Source: Sphingobium scionense
GTDB taxonomy: Bacteria > Pseudomonadota > Alphaproteobacteria > Sphingomonadales > Sphingomonadaceae
NCBI RefSeq assembly: GCF_014197035.1
Contig: NZ_JACIEU010000002.1
Coordinates: 62,001 to 126,000, forward strand
Direction of reading: 5' to 3'
DNA length: 64,000 bases
Part shown: in pieces, positions 52,999-63,130 of the stretch
Layout: every line of letters starts with the position of its first letter
How positions within the stretch are numbered: position 1 is the stretch's first letter
Translations under genes and position numbers: made by a program
Notes under the pieces: model-generated
Databases searched by the model: none
What the model was told of the DNA's origin: nothing
What the model saw: only the letters and a program-made list of their open reading frames with translations

Positions 52999-53179
52999 CG
53001 GTGCGCTCCCTGAGTTCGCCTATCAGCGCGTCCAGCGATTGCAGCGCGGCCAGCGCGGCCGTCTGATCGACGCCATTGGCATGGGGGGCAGCCTCCGGGA
53101 GGCTGGCCACATTCTGTTCTAGCCGACTGATCGCGCGCTCCAGCGTGCCGATCGCCTGCATCATGCGGTCGCTTGCCAT
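52991..53179 (-). CDS. Small coiled-coil protein upstream of zapA
   Basis: A 62-residue, mostly helical protein (MMQAIGTLERAISRLEQNVA and ALQSLDALIGELRERTDG) with heptad-like spacing of hydrophobic residues. It overlaps zapA by 8 nt and so probably works with it. Similar short genes precede zapA in other sphingomonads (from memory). Function unknown; a ZapA/FtsZ partner is a reasonable guess. Confidence 0.65.
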   Translation of the reverse strand: MASDRMMQAIGTLERAISRLEQNVASLPEAAPHANGVDQTAALAALQSLDALIGELRERTDG

Positions 53180-53353
53180 GATCTCTGCATAGCCAATGTT
53201 TTCGCCTTGCAAAAGCGCTGTTTGGACGGCTTGCCGCGCGCCGCGCCCCGCCCGCGGTTGACGCATGGGGATTGACGCGACAAAGGGAACCCAAATCGAC
53301 TCGCCCGTTCGCGCGGGCCATTCCATGCCAGTCATGAAAGACATCTTCCCGCT

Positions 53354-55321
53354 ATGACCGTTTCCGACACGCAGCTCGCCAACGCCATCCGGGCGCTTTC
53401 CATGGACGCCGTGCAGGCTGCCAACAGCGGCCATCCCGGCATGCCGATGGGCATGGCCGATGTCGCCACCGTGCTGTTCAAGGATTATGTGAAGTTTGAT
53501 CCGACCCAGCCCAAATGGGCCGATCGCGACCGCTTCGTGCTGTCGGCCGGCCATGGCTCGATGCTGATCTATTCGCTGCTGAACCTGACCGGCTATGCCC
53601 GTCCGACGATGGACGACATCCGCAACTTCCGCCAGCTCAGCAGCCCGTGCGCCGGCCACCCGGAGAATTTCGAGCTGGCAGGGGTCGAGGCGACCACCGG
53701 TCCGCTGGGTTCGGGCCTGGCCACCGCCGTCGGCATGGCGATTGCCGAGCGTCACCTGCACGCCGAATATGGCGACGATCTGGTCGATCACCGCACCTGG
53801 GTGATCGCCGGCGATGGCTGCCTGATGGAAGGCATCAACCATGAGGCCATTGGCCTCGCCGGTCACCTCAACCTGTCGCGCCTGATCGTGCTGTGGGACG
53901 ATAACAAGATCACCATCGATGGCGCGGTCGACCTGTCGAGCAACGAGGACGTCCTTGCCCGCTATGCCGCCACCGGCTGGCATGTCGTGTCGTGCGACGG
54001 CCATGACGTTGCCGACGTGCGCCGCGCCATTGACGAGGCGCTGGCCGATCCGCGTCCCTCGCTGATCGCCTGCGCCACCAAGATCGGCTATGGCGCGCCG
54101 AACAAGGCCGGCACCTCGGGCGTCCATGGCTCGGCGCTGGGCGAGGCCGAAGTCGCCGCCGCCCGCGAGTTCCTCGGCTGGGCCGCCGAACCCTTCGTCG
54201 TCCCCGCCGACATCGACGCCGCCTGGAAGGCGATCGGCACCAAGGGCCGCGATGTGCGGACCGCTTGGGAAGGCCGCCTGGCAAAGGCCTCGGAGGGTGC
54301 TGAATTTTCGCGTCGCATGGCGGGCGAACTGCCGGCCGGCTTCTCGCTCGAAACCTATATCGATAGCCTGATCGCCAACCCGCAGAAGGTCGCCACCCGC
54401 AAGGCCAGCGAACTGGCGCTGGGCGCGATCAACGATCTGCTGCCCGAAACCGTCGGCGGCTCGGCCGACCTCACCGGCTCGAACAACACCAAGACCAAGT
54501 CGACCGGCCCGCTGACCCGCGACGATTATTCGGGTCGTTATGTCTATTATGGCATCCGCGAATTCGGCATGGCCTGCGCGATGAACGGGATGGCGCTGCA
54601 TGGCGGCGTGATCCCTTATGGCGGCACCTTCCTGGTCTTTTCCGACTATATGCGCGCCGGCATCCGTCTGGCCGCGTTGCAGGAACAGCGCGTGATCCAC
54701 GTCCTCACCCATGACTCGATCGGTCTGGGCGAAGACGGCCCGACCCACCAGCCGATCGAGCATGTCATGTCGATGCGCATGATTCCCAACCTCGACGTCT
54801 ATCGCCCGGCCGACATCGTCGAGACGGCGGAGTGCTGGGAACTGGCGCTGAAGGATGCGACCGGCCCGTCGGTGCTGGCGCTGACCCGCCAGAACCTGCC
54901 GCAGCTGCGCCTCGAAAAAGCTGAGAATCTGTCGGCCAAGGGCGCCTATCGCCTGGTCGCCGCGACCGCCGATCGCCAGGTCGTGCTGCTCGCCACCGGT
55001 TCGGAAGTCGAGATCGCCGTCGCCACCGCCAAGGCGCTGGAAGAACAGGGCATCGGCGCCGACGTCGTCTCGATGCCGAGCTGGGCGCATTTCGACGCGC
55101 AGGACGCCGCCTACAAGGCCGATATCCTGCCTGCCGGCGTGCTGCGCGCCTCGATCGAGGCCGGCACCACCTTCGGCTGGGAACGCTATACTGGCATCGA
55201 GGGCCTGCGCTTCGGCATCGACAGCTTCGGCGCATCGGCTCCGGCCGAAGTCCTTTACGACCATTTCGGCCTGACCGCCGCCAAGATCGCTCCGCAGATC
55301 AAGGCCGCGCTCGGCGCCTGA
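53354..55321 (+). CDS. tkt: Transketolase
   Basis: A 655-residue thiamine-diphosphate enzyme of the pentose phosphate pathway. Landmarks are MDAVQAANSGHPGMPMGMAD, GPLGSGLATAVGMAIAE, the TPP motif GDGCLMEGINHEAIGLAGHL ending near DDNKI, HDSIGLGEDGPTHQPIEH, and the C-terminal domain (YTGIEGLRFGIDSFGASAP). It is followed 36 nt later by gap; pgk, fba and thiE are close by, forming a central-carbon cluster. The start is ATG 53354, with only a weak GAAAG upstream. Confidence 0.97.
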   Translation: MTVSDTQLANAIRALSMDAVQAANSGHPGMPMGMADVATVLFKDYVKFDPTQPKWADRDRFVLSAGHGSMLIYSLLNLTGYARPTMDDIRNFRQLSSPCAGHPENFELAGVEATTGPLGSGLATAVGMAIAERHLHAEYGDDLVDHRTWVIAGDGCLMEGINHEAIGLAGHLNLSRLIVLWDDNKITIDGAVDLSSNEDVLARYAATGWHVVSCDGHDVADVRRAIDEALADPRPSLIACATKIGYGAPNKAGTSGVHGSALGEAEVAAAREFLGWAAEPFVVPADIDAAWKAIGTKGRDVRTAWEGRLAKASEGAEFSRRMAGELPAGFSLETYIDSLIANPQKVATRKASELALGAINDLLPETVGGSADLTGSNNTKTKSTGPLTRDDYSGRYVYYGIREFGMACAMNGMALHGGVIPYGGTFLVFSDYMRAGIRLAALQEQRVIHVLTHDSIGLGEDGPTHQPIEHVMSMRMIPNLDVYRPADIVETAECWELALKDATGPSVLALTRQNLPQLRLEKAENLSAKGAYRLVAATADRQVVLLATGSEVEIAVATAKALEEQGIGADVVSMPSWAHFDAQDAAYKADILPAGVLRASIEAGTTFGWERYTGIEGLRFGIDSFGASAPAEVLYDHFGLTAAKIAPQIKAALGA

Positions 55322-55357
55322 ACCCAAGACCAACACGCAAACCGGGAGACAAGTGCA

Positions 55358-56368
55358 GTGGCAACGAAGGTAGCAATCAACGGTTTCGGCCGTATCGGTC
55401 GTCTGGTGGCACGCGCCATCCTCTCGCGCACCGACCATGATCTGGAACTGGTGAGCATCAACGACCTGGGCGATGCCAAGGCCAATGCCCTGTTGTTCAA
55501 GCGTGACTCGGTGCATGGCAACTGGGCTGGCGACGTCAGCGTCGACGGCGATTTCCTGGTGGTCGACGGCAAGAAGATCAAGGTGACGGCAGAGCGCGAT
55601 CCCGCCAACCTGCCGCATGCCGAACTGGGCGTCGAAATCGCCCTGGAATGCACCGGCATCTTCACCAGCAAGGACAAGGCCGGCGCCCACCTGACCGCCG
55701 GCGCCAAGCGCGTCGTCATCTCGGCACCGGGCACCAATGTCGACAAGACTGTCGTCTTCGGCGTCAACCATGACGAACTGACCGCCGACGATGTCGTGAT
55801 CTCGAACGCCAGCTGCACCACCAACTGCCTGGCGCCGCTCGCCAAGGTGCTGCACGATGCGATCGGCATCGAACGCGGCTTCATGACCACGATCCACAGC
55901 TACACCAACGACCAGAACACGCTGGACCAGATCCACAAGGACATGCGCCGCGCCCGCGCCGCTGCGCTGTCGATGATCCCGACCACCACCGGTGCCGCGC
56001 GCGCCGTGGGTGAGGTTCTGCCGTCGCTCAAGGGCAAGCTGGACGGTTCGTCGGTCCGCGTGCCGACCCCGAACGTTTCGGTCGTCGACCTCAAGTTCAT
56101 CCCCAGCCGCGCCACCACGGTCGAGGAAGTCAACGGCCTGCTCAAGGCTGCGTCGGAAGCCGGCCCGCTCAAGGGTATCCTGGGCTATTCGGACGAGCCG
56201 CTGGTCTCGATCGACTATAATGGCGATCCGCGCAGCTCGACCGTCGACAGCCTGGAAACGGCCGTGATCGAGGGCAATCTGGTCCGCGTGCTCAGCTGGT
56301 ACGACAATGAATGGGGCTTTTCGAACCGCATGATCGACACCACCGGTGTCGTGGCGAAGTTCCTCTAA
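55358..56368 (+). CDS. gap: Glyceraldehyde-3-phosphate dehydrogenase
   Basis: A 336-residue NAD-dependent GAPDH. NAD motif [14 protein letters not shown] is at the N-terminus, the catalytic Cys in [13 protein letters not shown] (about residue 151), and [15 protein letters not shown] at the end. The start is GTG 55358 with GGGAG upstream. A strong terminator after it makes transcription of pgk from a separate promoter possible, although a read-through operon is usual. Confidence 0.98.
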   Translation: MATKVAINGFGRIGRLVARAILSRTDHDLELVSINDLGDAKANALLFKRDSVHGNWAGDVSVDGDFLVVDGKKIKVTAERDPANLPHAELGVEIALECTGIFTSKDKAGAHLTAGAKRVVISAPGTNVDKTVVFGVNHDELTADDVVISNASCTTNCLAPLAKVLHDAIGIERGFMTTIHSYTNDQNTLDQIHKDMRRARAAALSMIPTTTGAARAVGEVLPSLKGKLDGSSVRVPTPNVSVVDLKFIPSRATTVEEVNGLLKAASEAGPLKGILGYSDEPLVSIDYNGDPRSSTVDSLETAVIEGNLVRVLSWYDNEWGFSNRMIDTTGVVAKFL

Positions 56369-56378
56369 GCCTTCTCAG

Positions 56379-56406
56379 CCCCGCCGGACCAACCGGCGGG
56401 GTTTTT
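56379..56406 (+). terminator. Rho-independent terminator between gap and pgk
   Basis: CCCCGCCGG (56379-56387), loop ACCAA, CCGGCGGGG (56393-56401), then TTTTT. Confidence 0.88.
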
Positions 56407-56439
56407 CTTCTGATATAATTCCAATTTCTAGGAGCGATC

Positions 56440-57642
56440 ATGGCAAAGCCGTTCAAGACACTCGACGACATGGGCGACATCACCGGCAAGGTGGTGCTGG
56501 TGCGCGAGGATCTGAACGTGCCGATGCAGGACGGTTCGGTCAGCGACGACACCCGTCTGCGCGCGGCAATGCCGACCATCCTGGAACTGGCCGATCGCGG
56601 CGCCAAGGTGCTGATCCTGGCCCATTTCGGTCGGCCCAAGGGCCAGAAGAACCCGGAATTTTCGCTGAGCAAGATCACCCGTCCGCTGACCCAGGTGCTG
56701 GGCCGCGAGGTGCAGTTCATTCCCGACTGCCAGGGTGAAGCCGCGATCGACGGCATTGCGGTGATGCGTCCGGGCGACATTGCCATCCTCGAAAATACCC
56801 GCTTCCATGCCGGCGAGGAAAAAAATGATCCCGCGCTGGTCGATGCCATCGCCGCGATCGGCGACCTTTATGTCAACGACGCCTTTTCCGCCGCGCACCG
56901 CGCCCATGCCTCGACCGAGGGGCTGGCCCACAAGCTGCCCGCCTTTGCCGGCCGCTCGATGGAGAAGGAACTGGATGCGCTCGAAGCCGCGCTCGGCGCC
57001 CCGGTAAAGCCGGTCGCGGCCGTCGTTGGCGGCGCCAAGGTGTCGACCAAGCTCGACGTGCTCAACAATCTCGTCACCCAGGTCGATCATCTGATCATCG
57101 GCGGCGGCATGGCCAACACCTTCCTTCACGCCCGTGGCGTCGATGTCGGCAAGTCGCTGTGCGAAAAGGATCTGGCCGACACGGCCGAGGCGATCTTCGA
57201 CAAGGCCGAGGAAGCCGGCTGCATCATCCATCTGCCCTATGACGTGGTCGTGGCGAAGGAATTCGCCGCCAACCCCCCGTCGGTGCGTATCTGCAACGTC
57301 CATGAAGTCGCCGAGGATGAAATGATCCTCGACGTCGGCCCGGCCGCGGTCGAGGCGCTCGGCGATGCGCTCAAGAACTGCCGCACCCTGGTGTGGAACG
57401 GCCCGCTCGGCGCGTTCGAAATCGCGCCCTTCGACGCGGCGACCGTCGCCCTCGCCAAGACGGCGGCGGCGCTTACGAAGGAAGGTCAGCTGGTCTCGGT
57501 CGCGGGCGGTGGCGACACCGTCGCCGCGCTCAACCATGCCGGCGCGGCCGCCGACTTCACCTTCGTCTCGACCGCCGGCGGCGCCTTCCTCGAATGGATG
57601 GAAGGCAAGGAACTGCCGGGCGTGAAGGCGCTCTACGCTTAA
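56440..57642 (+). CDS. pgk: Phosphoglycerate kinase
   Basis: A 400-residue PGK. The N-terminal domain has [21 protein letters not shown] and the basic-patch Arg residues; the C-terminal domain has [20 protein letters not shown] and [15 protein letters not shown] for nucleotide binding. It transfers phosphate from 1,3-bisphosphoglycerate to ADP. TAGGAG lies 5 nt before ATG 56440. It is followed by a hairpin-rich end and a convergent MFS gene. Confidence 0.97.
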   Translation: MAKPFKTLDDMGDITGKVVLVREDLNVPMQDGSVSDDTRLRAAMPTILELADRGAKVLILAHFGRPKGQKNPEFSLSKITRPLTQVLGREVQFIPDCQGEAAIDGIAVMRPGDIAILENTRFHAGEEKNDPALVDAIAAIGDLYVNDAFSAAHRAHASTEGLAHKLPAFAGRSMEKELDALEAALGAPVKPVAAVVGGAKVSTKLDVLNNLVTQVDHLIIGGGMANTFLHARGVDVGKSLCEKDLADTAEAIFDKAEEAGCIIHLPYDVVVAKEFAANPPSVRICNVHEVAEDEMILDVGPAAVEALGDALKNCRTLVWNGPLGAFEIAPFDAATVALAKTAAALTKEGQLVSVAGGGDTVAALNHAGAAADFTFVSTAGGAFLEWMEGKELPGVKALYA

Positions 57643-57663
57643 GTCCCTTAACAGCCCGGGGCG

Positions 57664-58875
57664 TCAGCGCGTGGCGCTGGCGCCCCGGTCGAACAGGATG
57701 AAGACCAGCGCGGCCACGCCGCCGATCGCCGCACCGGCGATCGCGCTCAGGCTCCAGCCGCCCGCTTCATAGGTGGTCGATCCGATCACCGATCCCAGCG
57801 CGCCGACCACGAACATCACCGTCATATAGGCCGCGTTGATCCGGCCGCGCGCATGGGGATCGAGCGAGAAGATCAGCTTCTGTCCGGTGATCTGGCTGAC
57901 CTGCACCGCCGCGTCGATCAGCACCGCCATGATGGTGAAGCCGATCAGGCTGCCCGCCGCCACCGTCCAGTCCGCCAGCAGGAATCCGATGGCGAGCGCG
58001 ATCAGCGCGCCGAGCGAGGCCGGGCCGGTCAGCCGCCGGTCGGCCAGCCAGCCCGCCACCGGGGCCACCAGCGCGCCGCCTGCACCCGCCAGGGCAAAGG
58101 CGCCGATGCCGTTATGGCCAAGCCCGAAATCATGGATCAGGCTCAGCGGTGCGGCGGTCCAGAACAGGTTGAACGCCGCAAACATCGACGCCTGGTAGAA
58201 GGCGCGCATCCGCACCACACGATATTTGCCGAGCTGCGAGAAGGTCGAGGCCAATACCTGCCCATAATGCATGCCGCCCTTGGGCCGGCGCTGCGGACAG
58301 GCGATCAGCAGCGCGACCGCGACCAGCGCGATCACTCCGGCCGACAGCAGGAAGGTCGCCCGCCAGCCCATCGATCCCGCGAGGAAGCTGGCGATCGGCC
58401 GCGACAGCATGATGCCGAACAACAGGCCGCTCATCACCGTGCCGACCACGCGCCCCTGCCGCTCGGGTGGGGCGAGGTGGGAGGCCAGCGGGATCAGCAC
58501 CTGCACCCCGGTTGCACCCACGCCGGTCATGACGGAGGCGATCAGGAAGGTCGCGGGACCATTGGACAGGGCGATGGCGATGCAGCCCAGCACCGTCGCC
58601 ACTGCCGATATCAGCACGATCCGCCTGTTCTCGAACAGGTCGGCCAGCGGCACGACCAGAATGATGCCCAGGCCATAGCCAAGCTGCGTCAGCGTGGTGA
58701 TGAGGCCCGCGACCCCGGCCGACATGCCGATTTCCGGCCCGATCACGTCGATCAGCGTCTGGGCATAATAGAGGTTGGCTACCATCGTCCCGCACGCGAC
58801 CGCCATCAGCAATATGGCAAAGCGGGACAGGGGCGCATGATCGTGCGGCAGGGGCAGGGCGGCGGAATGGGTCAT
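57664..58875 (-). CDS. MFS transporter (multidrug/arabinose-efflux type)
   Basis: A 403-residue carrier with 12 predicted helices. MANLYYAQTLIDVIGPEIGM in helix 1, PLADLFENRRIVLISAV in loop 2-3 and GVGATGVQVLIPLASHLAPP at helix 4-5 resemble the AraJ/YdhP-type drug-H+ antiporter group. The substrate is unknown. It is transcribed against the glycolytic genes and interrupts the pgk-fba order together with the next gene. Its last codons form a GC-rich inverted repeat (57658-57686) at the convergent junction. Confidence 0.87.
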   Translation of the reverse strand: MTHSAALPLPHDHAPLSRFAILLMAVACGTMVANLYYAQTLIDVIGPEIGMSAGVAGLITTLTQLGYGLGIILVVPLADLFENRRIVLISAVATVLGCIAIALSNGPATFLIASVMTGVGATGVQVLIPLASHLAPPERQGRVVGTVMSGLLFGIMLSRPIASFLAGSMGWRATFLLSAGVIALVAVALLIACPQRRPKGGMHYGQVLASTFSQLGKYRVVRMRAFYQASMFAAFNLFWTAAPLSLIHDFGLGHNGIGAFALAGAGGALVAPVAGWLADRRLTGPASLGALIALAIGFLLADWTVAAGSLIGFTIMAVLIDAAVQVSQITGQKLIFSLDPHARGRINAAYMTVMFVVGALGSVIGSTTYEAGGWSLSAIAGAAIGGVAALVFILFDRGASATR

Positions 58876-58954
58876 CCCGCCCTAATGGCCACCGCACGGG
58901 CGGCTTTCAACCGGATGACGGAAATTTCATTGTGCAATGCAACTGAAAATGGCG

Positions 58955-59467
58955 TCAGGCGGGGGGCTGTTCGTTCAGCAAGGGAACCAGCAGCGCATTG
59001 AGATCGTCCAGCTCGAACGCGCCGGACTTGGCGTAGCGCAGCTTGCCGGACCGATCGATGACGAAATTGGTCGGCACCCCGGTCAGTGGGCCATAGGGGC
59101 CTTTGATCCGTTTTGCCGACGGGATGTGCATCGCCGCGAACAGTTGCTTCAACTGTGCGACCGGCACCGATCCCTCCGTCGTGATCGCGAACACCTTCAG
59201 CCCATGTTTCTTCTGGAGGCCATAATAGCTGTCCAGCGTCGGCAATTCCTTGCGGCAGGGCACGCACCAGGTCGCCCAGAAATTGAGCAGCACGACCTGC
59301 CCTTTCAGCTCCGCCAGCGACACCTTGCTGCCGTCGATCAGTGTCAATTCGAAATCCGGCGCCATCTCGCCGACCACCGGCTTGGTCGCCGCCTGTGCTG
59401 CCCCGCTATCGAGCAGTCCCAGCATCAGCGCGGCCGCCATGACGGGCCGCATTTTCCCGATCCCCAT
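58955..59467 (-). CDS. TlpA-like thiol:disulfide oxidoreductase
   Basis: A 170-residue periplasmic thioredoxin-fold protein. A signal peptide (about residues 6-27, MRPVMAAALMLGLLDSGAAQ) is followed by the AhpC/TSA-Redoxin start VVGEMAPDFELTLIDG, active-site FWATWCVPCRKELPTL (Cys68 and Cys71) and the cis-Pro region GVPTNFVIDRSG. TlpA-like proteins reduce disulfides in cytochrome c or oxidase assembly. The partner here is unknown. It lies upstream of the MFS gene on the same strand. Confidence 0.92.
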   Translation of the reverse strand: MGIGKMRPVMAAALMLGLLDSGAAQAATKPVVGEMAPDFELTLIDGSKVSLAELKGQVVLLNFWATWCVPCRKELPTLDSYYGLQKKHGLKVFAITTEGSVPVAQLKQLFAAMHIPSAKRIKGPYGPLTGVPTNFVIDRSGKLRYAKSGAFELDDLNALLVPLLNEQPPA

Positions 59468-59711
59468 TCTTCCCCCGATTCAGACCTTTGGCCGCAGCCT
59501 ATCAGCCGTTTTCGCACGCGCCAACGATATTGGCGGCCGCCCCGTCGCCCGGCCGGTCCAAGTATCTTGCGGTGCGGCATGGGACTAGCTAACAGCCCGG
59601 ATACCAGCGGGCTTTCCCGACCGCTACAGTCATGCTTTCGGGTCGGCCCGACAGCTTCCATTTTTCCGCGCTGCCGAGGGGGTGGCGCGCCCCAAGAGAA
59701 GGTATGTGCAG

Positions 59712-60617
59712 ATGCTGGATCAGGACATGGTCAAGAAGGTTTCCGACGGTCAGGGCTTCATCGCCGCGCTCGACCAGAGCGGCGGTTCGACGCCCAAGGC
59801 GCTCAAGGGCTATGGCGTCGAGGAAAGCGCCTGGAGCAATGATGAGGAGATGTTCGGCCTGATCCACGCGATGCGCAGCCGTGTCATCACCTCGCCCGCC
59901 TTCACCGGTGACAAGGTGCTGGGCGCCATCCTGTTCGAGCGCACCATGGACGGCATCGTCGACGGCAAGCCGACCCCAACCGCGCTGATCGAACGCGGCG
60001 TCGTGCCTTTCATCAAGATCGACAAGGGCCTGGAGGATGAGGCGAACGGCGTGCAGCTGATGAAGCCGATGCCCGAACTCGACGCACTGCTCGCCCGCGC
60101 CAAGGGCCTGGGCGTGTTCGGCACCAAGGAACGCTCGGTCGTCAACCTCGCCAACCGCGAGGGCATTGCCGCCGTGGTCGCCCAGCAATTCGAAGTCGGC
60201 AAGCAGGTTCTGGCTGGCGGCCTGATGCCGATCATCGAGCCCGAAGTGAACATCAAGTCGCCCGAACGCGCCGAAGCCGACCAGATCCTGCTGGAGGAAA
60301 TCCTCACGAATCTCGACGCCCTGCCCGAAGGCGAGCAGGTGATGCTTAAGCTCTCGCTGCCCGCCAAGGCCGGCCTGTTCGATCCGCTGGTCGATCATCC
60401 CAAGGTGTTGCGCGTCGTCGCCCTGTCGGGTGGCTTCAGCCGCACCGAAGCCTGCGCCGAACTCGCCAAGAATCGGGGCATCATCGCCAGCTTCAGCCGC
60501 GCGCTGCTCAACGACCTGCGCCACCAGATGAGTGACGACGAATTCAACGCGTCGCTGGGCGGTGCGATCGACGAAATCTACGCCGCTTCGGCCACCAAGA
60601 CCCCGGTCGCGGCCTGA
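59712..60617 (+). CDS. fda: Fructose-bisphosphate aldolase, class I
   Basis: A 301-residue class I (Schiff-base) aldolase of the bacterial type. FIAALDQSGGSTPKALKGYG at the N-terminus, Lys213 in VMLKLSLP as the Schiff-base lysine (equivalent to Lys212 of the Staphylococcus enzyme, from memory) and ALSGGFSR for phosphate binding fit the family. It splits fructose-1,6-bisphosphate. The start is ATG 59712 (MLDQDMVKK), with GAGAAGG upstream; GTG 59682 would add ten unrelated residues. A terminator follows. Confidence 0.95.
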   Translation: MLDQDMVKKVSDGQGFIAALDQSGGSTPKALKGYGVEESAWSNDEEMFGLIHAMRSRVITSPAFTGDKVLGAILFERTMDGIVDGKPTPTALIERGVVPFIKIDKGLEDEANGVQLMKPMPELDALLARAKGLGVFGTKERSVVNLANREGIAAVVAQQFEVGKQVLAGGLMPIIEPEVNIKSPERAEADQILLEEILTNLDALPEGEQVMLKLSLPAKAGLFDPLVDHPKVLRVVALSGGFSRTEACAELAKNRGIIASFSRALLNDLRHQMSDDEFNASLGGAIDEIYAASATKTPVAA

Positions 60618-60628
60618 CGCATATGGAC

Positions 60629-60667
60629 GGCGCCGGGCAGGGGGAAAGTCCCGCCGGCGCCGCCTTT
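60629..60667 (+). terminator. Rho-independent terminator after the aldolase gene
   Basis: GGCGCCGG (60629-60636) pairs with CCGGCGCC (60654-60661) and is followed by GCCTTTT. It excludes ATG 60623 as a realistic start of the next gene. Confidence 0.6.
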
Positions 60668-60691
60668 TCCTATCATCGGGGGGTCGCGCCG

Positions 60692-61126
60692 ATGCTCTGG
60701 GTGCTATTGGGCCTGATGGTCGTCGAGACGTCCGTGGCCCATCTGCTGGTTGCGCTGTGGAGTCCGCGCGCGGCGCTCATCCTCTCGCTTTTGAGCCTTG
60801 CCACGATCGGCTGGTTCATCCTCTTCATCCGCTCCTTGCGCCACCATCCGGTGCGGATCGACCCGGATGGGCTGATCTGGCCCGTCGGCAAGCTGCGAAG
60901 CTTCGCCATCCCCTGGACCCAAGTCGCGGGTTTGCGCGACGACTGGACGCTGGCCGATCTCAAGGCGGCGGGCCTGTTCAACGGCGCGCTGATCGCCCAC
61001 CCCAACATCGTCATCGCGCTCGACCCACCGGCCAAGGCAGGGCGGCGCACGATCCGCTACCTCGCTCACCGGCTTGACGATCCCGCCGCCTTCATTGCCG
61101 CATTCAGCGCGCGCCCTTCAGCATAG
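60692..61126 (+). CDS. Two-helix membrane protein with PH-like tail, unknown function
   Basis: A 144-residue protein with two adjacent transmembrane helices (MLWVLLGLMVVETSVAHLLV and ALILSLLSLATIGWFILFIR) and a soluble C-terminal part (VRIDPDGLIWPVGKLRSFAI, then IPWTQVAGLRDD). The tail is like the bPH domains of small membrane proteins. The start is ATG 60692, since ATCGGGGGG lies 8 nt upstream and an earlier in-frame ATG (60623) sits within the terminator. The end overlaps the convergent peptidase gene by 23 nt. Function unknown. Confidence 0.6.
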   Translation: MLWVLLGLMVVETSVAHLLVALWSPRAALILSLLSLATIGWFILFIRSLRHHPVRIDPDGLIWPVGKLRSFAIPWTQVAGLRDDWTLADLKAAGLFNGALIAHPNIVIALDPPAKAGRRTIRYLAHRLDDPAAFIAAFSARPSA

Positions 61127-62231
61127 GCAGCACCTTGTCGAGCGGCAGCGCCTCTGCCGTGCCGCGATTGCCGACCACGGTCTGCGCCTTGAACAGCGCG
61201 TTCAACACCGCTTCCTCGGTCGCCTCGATGGTCGCCTGGAACAGCGGCGAGATGCGATCATTCGGCAGGTCATCCACCGCCGCCACGGCATTGCGCTTTG
61301 CCGCCGTGCGCCGCACCGCGTCGCTGGTGGAAAAGGCAATCGCATAGTCGCCCGACCCGTTGGAGAAGCTCGACCCGGTCCGCGCGATGCCGCCAAAGGC
61401 GCGCTCGGCGACCCGGCGCAGATTGCGGTCGGACAGCGGCGCATCGGTTGCGATCACGATCACGACCGATCCGTCGGCCTTCCTTTCCTCGACCTGCTGG
61501 CGATAGTCATAGCGGCCAAGTTTCACACCCACCGGCACGCCCGCGATCGTCAGTACCCCGCCATAATTGGCCTGCACCAGCACGCCGATGGTCCAGCCGC
61601 CCAGCGACGCAGGCAGCTTGCGGGAAGATGTGCCGATCCCCGCCTTGAAGCCGAAGGCCACCGTGCCGGTGCCCGCACCGACCGCCCCTTCCTCGACCGG
61701 GCCGGCCTTGGCGCTCTCGATCGCGCGCCGGGCGTCGGCGATGGTCACATGCCGCCCACGAATGTCATTGAGCATGCCATCATTGGTCTCGCCCACCACG
61801 GCATTGACCGACCGCACCTCCTCATTACCCGTCTGCGCCAGCGTCCATTCGACCGAGGCCGCGCCGGCCTCCGCCACGTTCAGCGTATTGGTCAGCAGGA
61901 TCGGCGTCTCGATCTCGCCCAGCTCGGCGACCTGGGTCGATCCCATGAACTTGCCGAACGCGTTATAGGCGACGAAGCCCGCCGGCACCTTGTCCTGGAA
62001 CAGGTTGCCGCCATGGGGCAGGATCGCGGTCACGCCGGTGTTGACGTCCTTGCTGCGCGGCAAGGTCACCTGGCCCACCTTCACCCCCGCGACGTCGGTG
62101 ATCGCGTTGAGCGGGCCGGGCCGGAGGATGCCGACGGTCACGCCTGCCTCCCGCGCGCGGGGGCGGGGCGCCTCCTGCGCCAGCACGGGCGCGGCGGACA
62201 AAAGCAGCAGGGCGGCGAAAGCGTGACGCAT
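61104..62231 (-). CDS. P1 family peptidase (DmpA/aminopeptidase-type, self-cleaving)
   Basis: A 375-residue Ntn-hydrolase-like enzyme with signal peptide MRHAFAALLLLSAAPVLAQ. Family landmarks are LNAITDVAGVKVGQVTL, VVGETNDGMLND, GAGTGTVAFGFKAGIGTSSR and the auto-cleavage site at Gly254-Ser255 in KADGSVVIVIATDAPLSD. Ser255 becomes the N-terminal nucleophile of the beta chain. GGIARTG and NGSGDYAIAFST follow as in DmpA. It probably acts as a periplasmic aminopeptidase or amidase; substrate unknown. Alone on the minus strand, divergent from thiE. Confidence 0.9.
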   Translation of the reverse strand: MRHAFAALLLLSAAPVLAQEAPRPRAREAGVTVGILRPGPLNAITDVAGVKVGQVTLPRSKDVNTGVTAILPHGGNLFQDKVPAGFVAYNAFGKFMGSTQVAELGEIETPILLTNTLNVAEAGAASVEWTLAQTGNEEVRSVNAVVGETNDGMLNDIRGRHVTIADARRAIESAKAGPVEEGAVGAGTGTVAFGFKAGIGTSSRKLPASLGGWTIGVLVQANYGGVLTIAGVPVGVKLGRYDYRQQVEERKADGSVVIVIATDAPLSDRNLRRVAERAFGGIARTGSSFSNGSGDYAIAFSTSDAVRRTAAKRNAVAAVDDLPNDRISPLFQATIEATEEAVLNALFKAQTVVGNRGTAEALPLDKVLPMLKGAR

Positions 62232-62305
62232 GAATTATCCCTCGGTTCGATGGTCGTGGTCATAGCCGCACTTGGCGCAGCCGCGCGAGCGGCTATAAGG
62301 CGCGC

Positions 62306-63013
62306 ATGACCGATTTCACTGACGAAGAACTGGCGCTCGACCCCCATTTTGCCGAGCAATTCGAAAAGGGCTTTCGCCCTGCCTGCCAACTCTATCTGAT
62401 TTCGCCGCCGGCGATCGACGAGACGTTCGTCGATCAATTGGCGCAGGCGTTCGATGGAGGCAGGGTCGCCGCCTTCCAGTTGCGGCTGAAAGGAATCGAC
62501 GATCATGCCATCGCAGCGCTGGCCGGGCCGATCCAGGCGCTCTGCGCCGAACAGGAGGTCGCCTTCATCATCAATGACAGCATCGGCCTTGCCAAGCGGC
62601 TGAACGCCGATGGCGTCCATCTGGGGCAGGAAGATGGCGACCCGCGCGAGGCGCGCAAGCAGCTTGGTCCCAAGGTGCAGATCGGCGTGACCTGTCACGA
62701 CAGCCGCCATCTGGCGATGGAAGCGGGTGAGGCGGGGGCCGACTATGTCGCCTTCGGTGCCTTCTACCCGACCACGACCAAGGAAACGACGCATCGTGCC
62801 GAGCCGTCGATCCTGGGCTGGTGGACGACCCTGTTCGAACTGCCCTGTGTCGCGATCGGCGGCGTCACGCCGGACAATGCCGCGCCGCTGATCGCCGCGG
62901 GCGCCGACTTCCTGGCCGTCAGCGGTGCGGTGTGGAATCATCCCGACGGGCCAAAGGCGGGTGTCGCCGCTTTCGCCGCGGTGCTCCCGCCAAAGCCTGA
63001 AAAGCCTGAGTAG
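62306..63013 (+). CDS. thiE: Thiamine phosphate synthase
   Basis: A 235-residue TIM-barrel enzyme that joins HMP-pyrophosphate and thiazole phosphate to thiamine phosphate. [30 protein letters not shown] and [15 protein letters not shown] are the usual diphosphate and Mg sites; [35 protein letters not shown] and [20 protein letters not shown] follow. It carries about 25 extra N-terminal residues. No thiamine riboswitch is seen before it. A thiE gene near the aldolase is a common arrangement in sphingomonads (from memory). Confidence 0.95.
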   Translation: MTDFTDEELALDPHFAEQFEKGFRPACQLYLISPPAIDETFVDQLAQAFDGGRVAAFQLRLKGIDDHAIAALAGPIQALCAEQEVAFIINDSIGLAKRLNADGVHLGQEDGDPREARKQLGPKVQIGVTCHDSRHLAMEAGEAGADYVAFGAFYPTTTKETTHRAEPSILGWWTTLFELPCVAIGGVTPDNAAPLIAAGADFLAVSGAVWNHPDGPKAGVAAFAAVLPPKPEKPE

Positions 63014-63130
63014 TCAGGGGCGCAGGCGCGCAGAAAAGCGCCGCCGGGGCCATGGGCGCGGGTTTATCCCGATAGGAAAATGACTGCCGGCGGCCCAGCA
63101 TCCCTTGCAATCGGGCAAGGGGTGCTAGGC

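Noticed and set aside
53180..55936. Long minus-strand frame opposite tkt and gap that continues into the small gene upstream of zapA
   Set aside because: Only the last 62 codons (from ATG 53179) are plausible; the rest mirrors transketolase and GAPDH codons.
57658..57686. GC-rich inverted repeat at the pgk/MFS junction as a terminator
   Set aside because: The stem is perfect in part, but no T-run follows on either strand and it codes for the MFS C-terminus; left as a mention only.
62232..62305. Thiamine riboswitch before thiE
   Set aside because: The gap is only about 74 bp and lacks the conserved TPP-aptamer CUGAGA core.
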